From positions 395,911-459,910 of the forward strand of contig NZ_LN679998.1 in the NCBI RefSeq assembly GCF_000953675.1: a stretch of 64,000 nucleotides of DNA. Direction: 5' to 3'. Both the position numbers and the translations under genes were made by a program. The DNA comes from Paraclostridium sordellii. Its GTDB lineage: Bacteria; Bacillota; Clostridia; Peptostreptococcales; Peptostreptococcaceae. This document shows, piece after piece, positions 25,318-33,415 of this stretch (within the stretch, counting starts at the first letter, position 1; each line of letters starts with the position of its first letter). The notes below the pieces were generated by a model. It ran no database searches, was not told the DNA's origin, and saw only the letters and a program-made list of their open reading frames with translations.

Positions 25318-27363
25318 ATGATTACTTTAGAGAAATCTGTAAATTTTACAAATGAAGATATAAAAAATTCTATGACTATAAAATTAGATACTATACCAAA
25401 TAAAACACCTAAATTTTTAGAAGGAATAAGAAGAGCTCCAAAGAGAGAATCGAAGTTGTCGCAATCAGATATAAAACTAGCATTAAATAATGCATTAAGA
25501 TATATACCAGAAGAATATCATGAAGAATTAGCTCCAGAATTCTTAAATGAACTTATGACAACAGGAAGAATATATGGATATAGATTTAGACCAGAGGGAA
25601 GCATCAAGGCTAAATCTATAGATGAATACAAGGGGAGATGTATAGAAGCTAAGGCATTTCAAGTTATGATAGATAATAATCTAGATTTTGATATAGCATT
25701 GTATCCATATGAGCTTGTTACATATGGAGAAACGGGACAAGTTTTTCAAAATTGGATGCAATATTTGCTAGTAAAAAAATATTTAGAAGCAGTAAATCAA
25801 GACCAGACACTAGTAATACAATCAGGTCATCCTGTAGGGTTATTTAAATCGAAGCCAGATGCTCCAAGGGTAATAATAACAAATGGATTGATGGTAGGTT
25901 TATTTGATAACCAAGAAGAATGGAAAAGGGCAGCTGCTATAGGTGTATCAAATTATGGACAAATGACAGCAGGAGGCTGGATGTATATAGGGCCTCAAGG
26001 AATTGTTCATGGAACGTATTCAACCTTACTAAACGCGGGAAGACTGATACTAGGAATACCAGAAAAAGACGATTTAGCTGGAAAGTTATTTGTAACTTCA
26101 GGACTTGGAGGAATGAGTGGTGCTCAGGGAAAAGCGGTAGAGATTGCAGGAGGAGTTGGAATAATAGCTGAGGTTGATTATTCTAGGATTGAGACTAGAT
26201 ATACTCAAGGATGGGTAAGTAAGGTTGCAAAGACTTGTGAAGAGGCATATGAGATGGCTAAATTATATATGGATAAAAAAGATCCATGTGCAATAGCATA
26301 CCATGGAAATGTTGTAGACTTGCTTCAATATGCGATAGATAATGATATACATATAGACTTATTATCAGATCAAACATCATGTCATGCTGTTTACGATGGA
26401 GGTTATTGTCCGCAAGGTATAAACTTTGAAGAAAGGACTTATCTTTTAGCTAACAATAAAGAAAAGTTTGTTGATATGGTAGATAATACTTTAAGAAATC
26501 ATTTCAAGGTTATTAAAGAATTAACTAGCAGAGGAAGTTATTTCTTTGATTATGGCAACAGCTTTATGAAAGCTGTTTATGATGCAGGGTGTAGAGAAAT
26601 ATCTAAAAACGGAATAGATGAAAAAGATGGATTTATATTTCCATCATATGTTGAAGACATATTAGGGCCTCAATTATTTGATTATGGATATGGTCCATTT
26701 AGATGGGTTTGTTTAAGTGGAAAAAAAGAAGATCTAATAAAAACAGATAAGATGGCAATGGATTGTATAAACCCAAACAGAAGATATCAAGATAGGGACA
26801 ACTGGATATGGATAAGAGATGCAGAAAAAAATGGTTTAGTAGTGGGATCTCAAGCTAGAATATTATATCAAGATGCCATAGGAAGAACTAATATAGCACT
26901 TAAGTTTAATGAAATGGTAAGAAAAGGTGAAATAGGGCCTGTTATGTTAGGAAGAGATCATCACGATGTATCAGGAACTGATTCTCCATTTAGAGAAACT
27001 TCTAATATAAAAGATGGAAGTAATATAATGGCAGATATGGCAACGCATTGCTTTGCAGGAAATGCAGCAAGGGGAATGAGCTTAATAGCTCTTCACAATG
27101 GAGGAGGCGTTGGTATAGGTAAATCAATAAATGGAGGCTTTGGGATGGTTCTTGATGGATCTCATAGAGTAGATGAAATACTTAGAACAGCTATGCCTTG
27201 GGATGTTATGGGGGGAGTTGCTAGACGTGCATGGGCTAGAAATGAAAACTCTATAACAACAGTTATGGAATATAACCAAATGTGTAAAGGCCAAGACCAT
27301 ATAACATTACCATACATAGTTGATGATGAGCTAATAGATAGTGTAATAGAAGGTAACAATTAA
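25318..27363 (+). CDS. hutU: urocanate hydratase (long form)
   Basis: This 681-aa enzyme hydrates urocanate to imidazolonepropionate using tightly bound NAD+. Family motifs visible include YGETGQVFQNWMQY, QSGHPVGLF, GLGGMSGAQ and the DRDNWIWIRDAE segment; the C-terminal part has ARGMSLIALHNGGGVG. At 681 residues it is longer than the roughly 555-residue proteobacterial enzyme and belongs to the long form found in clostridia. AAGGGAGAG precedes the ATG, 24 bp after hutH. Confidence 0.96.
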   Translation: MITLEKSVNFTNEDIKNSMTIKLDTIPNKTPKFLEGIRRAPKRESKLSQSDIKLALNNALRYIPEEYHEELAPEFLNELMTTGRIYGYRFRPEGSIKAKSIDEYKGRCIEAKAFQVMIDNNLDFDIALYPYELVTYGETGQVFQNWMQYLLVKKYLEAVNQDQTLVIQSGHPVGLFKSKPDAPRVIITNGLMVGLFDNQEEWKRAAAIGVSNYGQMTAGGWMYIGPQGIVHGTYSTLLNAGRLILGIPEKDDLAGKLFVTSGLGGMSGAQGKAVEIAGGVGIIAEVDYSRIETRYTQGWVSKVAKTCEEAYEMAKLYMDKKDPCAIAYHGNVVDLLQYAIDNDIHIDLLSDQTSCHAVYDGGYCPQGINFEERTYLLANNKEKFVDMVDNTLRNHFKVIKELTSRGSYFFDYGNSFMKAVYDAGCREISKNGIDEKDGFIFPSYVEDILGPQLFDYGYGPFRWVCLSGKKEDLIKTDKMAMDCINPNRRYQDRDNWIWIRDAEKNGLVVGSQARILYQDAIGRTNIALKFNEMVRKGEIGPVMLGRDHHDVSGTDSPFRETSNIKDGSNIMADMATHCFAGNAARGMSLIALHNGGGVGIGKSINGGFGMVLDGSHRVDEILRTAMPWDVMGGVARRAWARNENSITTVMEYNQMCKGQDHITLPYIVDDELIDSVIEGNN

Positions 27364-27431
27364 ATTAATATATAGATAATAGACATATGGTTATTCTATA
27401 GAGATTTAATAATTTATAGGGGGGAATTAAT

Positions 27432-28325
27432 ATGGCTATAGTACAATGTGTACCTAATTTTAGTGAAGGTAGAGATTTAGAAAAAATAGAAAAAATAGTT
27501 AATCCACTTAGAGGAAAAGAAGGAGTTAAACTTCTAAACTATGAAGCTGATAAAGACTATAACAGAGTTGTAGTTACAGTTATAGGGGAACCTAAAGCAG
27601 TAAAAAAAGCAGTATTAGAGTCAATAGGAGTAGCTAAAGATGTGATTGACATGAATACGCACAAAGGCCAACACTCTAGATTTGGAGCAACAGATGTATG
27701 TCCTTTCATTCCAATAAAAGGCATGACAATGGAGGAAGCCGTAGATTTAGCTAAAGAGCTAGGTGAGGAAGTAGCTACAAAATATGAAATACCAGTGTTT
27801 TTATATGAAAGTGCTGCATTAAAACCAGAAAGAGAAAACTTAGCCACAGTTAGAAAAGGTGAATATGAAGGTTTGGATTCTAAATTAGAAAATCCTAATT
27901 GGAAACCGGATTTTGGAGATGCAAAAAAACATCCAACAGCAGGAGCAATTGCTATAGGTGCAAGAAAACCACTAATAGCATACAACATAAATTTAGACAC
28001 TCCAAATATTGAAATAGCATCTAAAATAGCTAAGACTATAAGACAATCCAGTGGCGGATATAGATTTATCAAGGCTGGACCAGTAGAAATACCAGAAAGA
28101 GGTATAACTCAAGTTACTATGAATTTAACTGATTATACAAAAACTGCTATGTATAGGGCTTTTGAGGCAGTAAAAATGGAAGCAAAGAGATATGGTGTAA
28201 ATGTAATGGGAAGCGAGATTGTAGGACTTTGTCCTATGGAAGCTTTAGTTGATTGTGCATCATATTACTTAGGTCTTGAAAATTTCTCTCTAGATAAAGT
28301 ACTAGAGACTAGTTTAATGGAGTAG
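27432..28325 (+). CDS. ftcD: glutamate formimidoyltransferase
   Basis: This 297-aa enzyme moves the formimino group of N-formiminoglutamate to tetrahydrofolate, releasing glutamate. VQCVPNFSEGRD at the N-terminus, MNTHKGQHSRFGATDVCPFIP and NPNWKPDFG are typical of the transferase domain. It corresponds to the N-terminal half of the fused mammalian FTCD; the cyclodeaminase half is the separate fchA gene downstream. A GGGGGG ribosome site precedes the ATG. The hutI start follows 4 bp after its stop. Confidence 0.95.
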   Translation: MAIVQCVPNFSEGRDLEKIEKIVNPLRGKEGVKLLNYEADKDYNRVVVTVIGEPKAVKKAVLESIGVAKDVIDMNTHKGQHSRFGATDVCPFIPIKGMTMEEAVDLAKELGEEVATKYEIPVFLYESAALKPERENLATVRKGEYEGLDSKLENPNWKPDFGDAKKHPTAGAIAIGARKPLIAYNINLDTPNIEIASKIAKTIRQSSGGYRFIKAGPVEIPERGITQVTMNLTDYTKTAMYRAFEAVKMEAKRYGVNVMGSEIVGLCPMEALVDCASYYLGLENFSLDKVLETSLME

Positions 28326-28329
28326 TGCT

Positions 28330-29616
28330 ATGAGTGTAGATCTTATTATAAAAAATATAGGTAAACTAGCTACCATGAGGGGAAATTCTCCTCTCATAGG
28401 TAAAGCTATGAATGATATAGAAATACTTGAAAATGTATATATTGCAATAAAAGATGGAAAGTTTTATGAAATTGGAATAGATGATAATTATTTAAAATTA
28501 GTAAATGAAAATACTAAAATAAAGGATGCTCATAAAAAGCTAGTTACACCAGGGCTTATTGATGCTCATACTCATTTAGTTCATGGAGGAAGTAGAGAAA
28601 ATGAATTTGCTAAAAAGATTGAAGGAGTTCCATACTTAGAAATATTAAAAAGCGGTGGTGGAATTTTAAGCACAGTCAAATCAACTAAGGAAGCAAGTTT
28701 TGAACAATTATACTTTAAAGCTAAAAATAGTCTAGATAGAATGCTTGAGTTAGGAGTAACTACAGTTGAGTCAAAAAGTGGATATGGATTAGAACTAGAT
28801 ACAGAAATAAAGCAATTAGAAGTAGCTAAAAAGCTAGATGAAGATCATGCTATAGATTTAGTTCATACTTTTTTAGGAGCGCATGCAGTTCCTTTAGAAT
28901 ACAAAGAAAATCCAGAAAAATTTGTTGAAATAATAATAAATGAAATGATGCCTAAAGTAAAAGATCTTGGGTTAGCTGAATTTTGTGATGTATTTTGTGA
29001 AGATTCAGTATTTAATATAGATCAAACTAGAAGAATATTTGAACATGCAAAAAATTTAGGATATAAATTAAAAATACATGCAGATGAAATTGTATCACTA
29101 GGTGGAGCAGAATTATCTGCTCAAATGGGGTGTATATCAGCAGATCATCTAATGGCAGCTAGTGATTATGGAATAGAATTAATGGCACAAAATGGAGTTA
29201 TAGCTAACATTTTACCTGGAACTTCATTTAATTTAAATAAAGATTATGCAAATGCTAGAAAAATGATAGATTCTAATGTTGCAGTATCACTATCAAGTGA
29301 CTATAACCCAGGAAGTTGTCCAAGTGAAAATCTACAATTTGTTATGCAGTTAGGGTGTTTAGGATTAAAAATGACACCAAATGAAGTTTTAAGTTCCGTG
29401 ACTATAAATGCTGCCTGCGCTATAGATAGACAAAATGAAATAGGATCAATAGAGGTGGGGAAAAAAGCAGATTTAGTTATATTTGATGCACCTAATGTAG
29501 AGTATTTAATGTATCACTTTGGAATAAATCATGTATGCTCTGTATATAAAAATGGAAAGTTAGTAGTTGAAAATAAGCATATAGTTATAGAAGAATCTAA
29601 CTGTGTATTTGGTTAA
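28330..29616 (+). CDS. hutI: imidazolonepropionase
   Basis: HutI (428 aa) opens the imidazolone ring to give N-formimino-L-glutamate. It is an amidohydrolase with the metal-binding TPGLIDAHTHLVHGG motif, FLGAHAVP, KIHADEI and SLSSDYNPGS, all in the expected order. The ribosome site (GGAG) lies in the last codons of ftcD, so translation is coupled. Operon order places it third in transcription though it catalyses the third chemical step, before FtcD. Confidence 0.96.
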   Translation: MSVDLIIKNIGKLATMRGNSPLIGKAMNDIEILENVYIAIKDGKFYEIGIDDNYLKLVNENTKIKDAHKKLVTPGLIDAHTHLVHGGSRENEFAKKIEGVPYLEILKSGGGILSTVKSTKEASFEQLYFKAKNSLDRMLELGVTTVESKSGYGLELDTEIKQLEVAKKLDEDHAIDLVHTFLGAHAVPLEYKENPEKFVEIIINEMMPKVKDLGLAEFCDVFCEDSVFNIDQTRRIFEHAKNLGYKLKIHADEIVSLGGAELSAQMGCISADHLMAASDYGIELMAQNGVIANILPGTSFNLNKDYANARKMIDSNVAVSLSSDYNPGSCPSENLQFVMQLGCLGLKMTPNEVLSSVTINAACAIDRQNEIGSIEVGKKADLVIFDAPNVEYLMYHFGINHVCSVYKNGKLVVENKHIVIEESNCVFG

Positions 29617-29667
29617 TATTTGTTTTTATTTATCAAAAACTAAGAATATATTTAAGGAGAAATGTAT

Positions 29668-30321
29668 ATGAGATTAGTTGAAATGACTGTTGAAGATTTT
29701 TCAAAAGAAGTGGACTCTAATTCGCCAGCACCAGGAGGTGGATCGGTTGCAGCTTTAGCATCAAATATAGGGGTAAGTTTATCTAGAATGATGGCAAATT
29801 TAAGTTTTGGTAAGAAAAAATATGAAAGTTTAAGTGAAGATATAAGGCTAGAATTCACCGAAAAATTTAATAATTTAGGAGACATAAGAGAAGAATTAAT
29901 AGAACTAGTAGATAAAGATACTGAGGCATTTGAAGAGTATATGAAAGCTTTAAAACTTCCTAAGGAAACTAGTGAAGAAAAAGAAGCAAGAAATATAGCT
30001 ATAAAGTGTGCAACTATGTTTTCCATAGAGGTGCCCTTTAAAACAGCTACAAGGTCTTTAGAAGCATTAGAACTATTAAATTTCATAGCTAAATATGGAA
30101 ACCAAAATGCAATAACCGATATAGGCGTAGGGACTTTACTTATATATAGTGGTATTGAAGGTGCTATTTTAAATGTTAAAGTAAACTTATTGGGATTAGA
30201 AGATGAAGAATTAATTAATGAGTATAGAACTAGATGCTTAGAAATTTTAGATAAAGCTAAATCTTTCAAAGAAAGTATAATTGAGGATATACATGAAAAA
30301 TTAGAACCTGTAAAAGCATAA
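29668..30321 (+). CDS. fchA: formiminotetrahydrofolate cyclodeaminase
   Basis: This 217-aa protein deaminates 5-formimino-THF to 5,10-methenyl-THF and ammonia. SPAPGGGSVAALASNIGVSL near the N-terminus is the folate-binding signature of the FTCD_C family. The helical remainder and length fit. I place the start at ATG 29668, 7 nt after AAGGAGA; an ATG at 29662 is too close to that site. It ends the hut operon with a bidirectional terminator. With FtcD it channels the histidine C2 carbon into the one-carbon pool. Confidence 0.93.
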   Translation: MRLVEMTVEDFSKEVDSNSPAPGGGSVAALASNIGVSLSRMMANLSFGKKKYESLSEDIRLEFTEKFNNLGDIREELIELVDKDTEAFEEYMKALKLPKETSEEKEARNIAIKCATMFSIEVPFKTATRSLEALELLNFIAKYGNQNAITDIGVGTLLIYSGIEGAILNVKVNLLGLEDEELINEYRTRCLEILDKAKSFKESIIEDIHEKLEPVKA

Positions 30322-30353
30322 AAAATGTAACCTATTAAGGTTACATTTTTTAT
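30319..30353. terminator. bidirectional terminator after fchA
   Basis: AAAAATGTAACCT pairs with AGGTTACATTTTT; it also serves the convergent Lys-rich protein gene. Confidence 0.88.
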
Positions 30354-30354
30354 C

Positions 30355-30798
30355 CTAAGCTTCGCTTTTTTTAACTTTTTTAATTACTTTTTTAACTTTT
30401 TTTCCAGGTTTTGAATCATCAACTTGTTCTGCTTTATGTGATTTAGATGACTTATTATTTTCAGGTTTATTAGATTTTTTATTAGAAGATTCTTTTTTTG
30501 ATTGATCAGCTTTAGATTTTTTAGATTTTTTACTATTTACCTTTTCTTTCGATTCAGCATTAGCAATTTTATTCATAATACTATCAACTTTTTTTCTTTG
30601 ATTTTCATCTAAAAAGGTTTTGAATTTCTCAACAACTTCTTCTTTGCCTTTAAGGGTTTTACCTATTTTAATAAGTTCATCCATAAGTTCATCTTCAGAT
30701 TTATCTTTATATCCATTTGCAATATCTTCTATCTTTCCTTTATCTATATTCTTTTCTTGTGCAAATTTTTCCATGGCTTCTTTATCTATTTTTTTCAT
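30355..30798 (-). CDS. Lys-rich protein with histone-like basic tail, 147 aa
   Basis: I do not recognise a named family. The first 80 residues are a charged helical domain (DELMDELIKIGKTLKGKEEV and FLDENQRKKVDSIMNKI). From about residue 85 the protein turns into a low-complexity Lys/Ser/Asn tail ending KVKKVIKKVKKSEA, with repeated KKSKK motifs. Such tails bind DNA or RNA non-specifically, as in histone H1-like bacterial proteins, so nucleic-acid binding is a fair inference but unproven. GAGGTG precedes the ATG. It is monocistronic and convergent with fchA. Confidence 0.75.
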   Translation of the reverse strand: MKKIDKEAMEKFAQEKNIDKGKIEDIANGYKDKSEDELMDELIKIGKTLKGKEEVVEKFKTFLDENQRKKVDSIMNKIANAESKEKVNSKKSKKSKADQSKKESSNKKSNKPENNKSSKSHKAEQVDDSKPGKKVKKVIKKVKKSEA

Positions 30799-30870
30799 AA
30801 AAACACCTCTTTCAATAATATATATTAAATTAAATTCATATTATTTATATATAGAAGCAGGAGCTAAATT

Positions 30871-30939
30871 ATGAATAATAATATGAAAATAAAAAAAATA
30901 CCTATAAATAATATATATGCAAACTTAGAAAAAAGGTAA
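30871..30939 (+). CDS. possible 22-aa peptide
   Basis: An ATG at 30871 has GCAGGAGC at good distance and opens a 22-codon frame (MNNNMKIKKIPINN..., basic). It lies in the divergent gap between the Lys-rich gene and the acidic-protein gene. Codon content alone cannot separate it from chance in AT-rich DNA, so confidence is low. Confidence 0.25.
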   Translation: MNNNMKIKKIPINNIYANLEKR

Positions 30940-30966
30940 CATCAATAATAAATAAAACATAGTTTA
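30938..30966 (+). promoter_or_regulatory. sigma-K-like promoter of the acidic-protein gene
   Basis: AAC at 30938-30940, a 17-bp spacer and CATAGTTTA at 30958-30966 fit AC-N16/17-CATANNNTA. Transcription would start near 30973, just before the ribosome site at about 30991. Confidence 0.5.
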
Positions 30967-31003
30967 TATATTAGGAGTAGTATATAGTAAGGGGTGACTG
31001 AGA

Positions 31004-31921
31004 GTGAACAATTTACTATTTATTTTAGGAATGATAGCGCTTAGTAATGGGAATATATCTTTGTTAGAAAATAATAAAAATAAAGATTTAGATATAAATG
31101 AAGAGGATGAGCAAGGATATATGAGAAGCAAGGCACTAAAAAAAAGCAATAAAATTCGATTAAAACATAAGTCACGACCTAAAAAGCACGGAGAGCCTCA
31201 AGAAGTTGATGAAATAGAAGAGGAAAATAATATTATAGATATAGATGAAGTAATAGAGGATATGCCTAGCTTTAATATAAGTGATTTAGATAAGGGAATG
31301 AAGATGCTTGAACTAAGTGATGATGATCTAGATAGAGGTCTGGAAATAATAACAAGGACTAAAAAGTACATGGATAGAGATGAAAAGAAAGTTCTTGTAA
31401 AAATAGAGAGTATACTAGACTTAGTTAGAGGCATAAAAAAATTAAGAAGTGTAGATGAAATTGATGATGAAGATGAATCGGACTTTTTTAGGAGTATGGA
31501 AGAAGATGATAGAAAAAATATGATGATTAAAGAAATTCTAGAAGTTTTTCCAGAAACAAAACGAGAGTCGGTAGAAAAGGCCATTGATATGAAAAAGAAA
31601 ATTGAATTATTTGCAGAATTATTTTTACCAGATGATGTAGGCGAAGAAGATGGATTCGGATTTAGTTTAAGTTCTTTAGCAAATATAAATAACTTAGGAA
31701 GTTTAAATAATTTAAAACTATTAGGTAGCCTTTTAAGAACTGATAATAAAGATAATACAAAAGTTAAAAAAGACATGAAACCAACTTATACTTATGTAGA
31801 GGAAGAGGTATATGTAGAAGACGAATTTTTAGAAGATGACTTTAATACTGATGATTTTGATGAAGATGCATATAGCTGTGATGACTATATAGATGACGAT
31901 TATGTGAGAATAAACAAGTAA
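31004..31921 (+). CDS. acidic hypothetical protein, putative sporulation protein, 305 aa
   Basis: I recognise no family. A short hydrophobic N-terminus (NNLLFILGMIAL) is followed by a basic patch (about 45-65, KKSNKIRLKHKSRPKK), a long Asp/Glu-rich helical middle (about 70-200), a Leu-rich helix with SLANINNLGSLNNLKLLG (about 225-245) and a very acidic Tyr-rich C-terminus. The start is GTG at 31004 behind GGGGTG. A sigma-K-like promoter directly upstream and the neighbouring cdeC suggest a spore-layer role; this is inference. It is followed by the 6S RNA gene. Confidence 0.75.
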   Translation: MNNLLFILGMIALSNGNISLLENNKNKDLDINEEDEQGYMRSKALKKSNKIRLKHKSRPKKHGEPQEVDEIEEENNIIDIDEVIEDMPSFNISDLDKGMKMLELSDDDLDRGLEIITRTKKYMDRDEKKVLVKIESILDLVRGIKKLRSVDEIDDEDESDFFRSMEEDDRKNMMIKEILEVFPETKRESVEKAIDMKKKIELFAELFLPDDVGEEDGFGFSLSSLANINNLGSLNNLKLLGSLLRTDNKDNTKVKKDMKPTYTYVEEEVYVEDEFLEDDFNTDDFDEDAYSCDDYIDDDYVRINK

Positions 31922-32006
31922 AAAGTGGTAAAAGATAAAAAAATTGATAAATTTGCTATCTAAAACTACTTTCAAAATTTGAAAATTTATTATATAATAA
32001 AAATAT

Positions 32007-32190
32007 GAAATCCTGGAGCATACGACAGTGCTTATTTAAATTCAACCGACAAAGTTTGAACGGGAGTATGAGTCTAACGGTGTATAACATGCCCCTCCAT
32101 AATTATGGGGGAAGTTAGAAACTGTTGGTAGTACACCCACCTGGGAGATTCTCGGGTATGAATTTAAAGAGCCATCGGTGCTTTGGGGGA
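32007..32190 (+). ncRNA. ssrS: 6S RNA
   Basis: This stretch matches the 6S RNA plan that binds sigma-A RNA polymerase. The ends pair as a long closing stem: CCTGGAGCAT near 32012 pairs fully, with wobbles, with GTGCTTTGGG near 32178. The inner part has GTACACCCACCTGGGAGA and GATTCTCGGGT elements that resemble the conserved 3' half of 6S, and GCCCCTCC/GGGGGAAG forms the apical stem. A TATAAT at 31993-31998 lies just upstream and a strong terminator follows. Ends are approximate. Confidence 0.8.
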
Positions 32191-32223
32191 AAAAGTATTG
32201 TGAATTCACAATACTTTTTTTTA
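32191..32223. terminator. terminator after 6S RNA
   Basis: AAAAGTATTGTG pairs with CACAATACTTTT around AATT and is followed by T residues. It may also serve the convergent minus-strand gene. Confidence 0.85.
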
Positions 32224-33231
32224 TTCAAAATAACCTAAAATACTAAATGGACTTTTGGTAGCAAATAAAGAACTACAGTTATAATCTAAGTCATCTCTAT
32301 AGTTTGATTTTAAGTAACATCTAATAAATTTTTCATTTATACTATATGGATCTTCAATACTATTCGACCATGTATTCCCTAAATCATAAGAAGTCTTTGT
32401 ATATAATCTATTTTGTTCAACATAAGATAAATAGAGTTTAGAATCGCTTTTAACCAATGAAGGATAAAGGAATAATGAAGGCTCAGTCATACTATTATTT
32501 ATTATTGTATTAAAATTATTGGTATTTAAATATCCATTTATATAACTAATTTTATATTTATTTTGAAAACTTTCACAAAATGATAAATGATAAAAATTAA
32601 GTTTATCTTTTAATACAGATAAATAAATTTTATTTGAATAAGAGTTCGTAATTTTTACTGGCTTACTCCAAGTTAATTGAGATAAGTTAAATGTAGATGT
32701 GTACACTTGTGGAAAATCTTCATCTTCTTTGAAATAAAAAACACTAGGGACTAAGTTATCTATAGATATTATATAGTTATCTATTAAAGGTAAATTGATA
32801 AAATCTATTTTATTTTCAAACCATTTCTCACCGTTATTGTAATGATGGAATAGTATAGTAGTTGGGTGCTGATTATTACTTAAATAGTAAAGTATGTGTA
32901 TCTGATTATCTATATACTTTATATATGGAAAATTTATATTGAAATTTTTATAATCATAGTTAATTTTATGAATTGTTGAAAACTCATTAAGATCTTTATC
33001 AAATTGAACTATATTTATATTTTTATCAATAAAAATTCCATAAACAGTATCTAAAGCGTCTATATCAAAATAATATTTAGAAAAATCAGTTGTTGAAGTG
33101 ATTTTTTTTGATGCCAAAAGATGATCACTATTTTCCATATAATTAAAATATAAATTATTGTTAGTATTTATAAAAATCATATCTTTGTTATGTTTTCTTA
33201 AAACATAAGAACATTCATTAAAAAATCCCAT
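32221..33231 (-). CDS. Asp-box beta-propeller-like protein, 336 aa
   Basis: No named family is recognised. The protein is rich in Tyr, Asn and short beta-strand stretches and carries a canonical Asp-box, SYDLGNTWS (about 283-291), in the form S-x-D-x-G-x-T-W found in sialidase-type propellers. A degenerate copy is FNLSQLTWS (about 181-189). There is no signal peptide. AGGAGG precedes the ATG. It lies next to cdeC and opposite to it, and a spore role is possible from context. The 196-aa protein at 34666 has a similar composition and may be related. Confidence 0.65.
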   Translation of the reverse strand: MGFFNECSYVLRKHNKDMIFINTNNNLYFNYMENSDHLLASKKITSTTDFSKYYFDIDALDTVYGIFIDKNINIVQFDKDLNEFSTIHKINYDYKNFNINFPYIKYIDNQIHILYYLSNNQHPTTILFHHYNNGEKWFENKIDFINLPLIDNYIISIDNLVPSVFYFKEDEDFPQVYTSTFNLSQLTWSKPVKITNSYSNKIYLSVLKDKLNFYHLSFCESFQNKYKISYINGYLNTNNFNTIINNSMTEPSLFLYPSLVKSDSKLYLSYVEQNRLYTKTSYDLGNTWSNSIEDPYSINEKFIRCYLKSNYRDDLDYNCSSLFATKSPFSILGYFE

Positions 33232-33323
33232 ATATACCTCCTAAAAAAATTAATTATTAAATATATATTAATTAGTTTGAAATTTATTCTAACAAGAATT
33301 AATTAATATAAGGGTAATTAAGT

Positions 33324-33352
33324 AACAATTAATAAAATCCATGCATATTATT
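33324..33352 (+). promoter_or_regulatory. sigma-K-like promoter of cdeC
   Basis: AAC at 33324-33326, a 17-bp spacer and CATATTATTA from 33344 resemble AC-N16/17-CATANNNTA, with one mismatch at the end of the -10. Late mother-cell expression is expected for an exosporium gene. Confidence 0.4.
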
Positions 33353-33360
33353 AATTAGGC

Positions 33361-33399
33361 ACAATCAAAGAGCCTACATTTTTAAAAAGACAATCAAAG
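33361..33399 (+). promoter_or_regulatory. leader direct repeat before cdeC
   Basis: ACAATCAAAG occurs twice, at 33361-33370 in the loop of a 5-bp TAGGC/GCCTA hairpin and at 33390-33399 immediately before the GGGGAGG ribosome site. Its meaning is unknown. Confidence 0.35.
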
Positions 33400-33415
33400 G
33401 GGAGGACAAAACTTA

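Noticed and set aside
29652-30269. 205-residue minus-strand frame over fchA
   Set aside because: Shadow of fchA; no start signals.
31198-31776. 192-residue Ser/Phe-rich minus-strand frame
   Set aside because: It mirrors the acidic coding sequence of the plus-strand gene; composition is an artefact.
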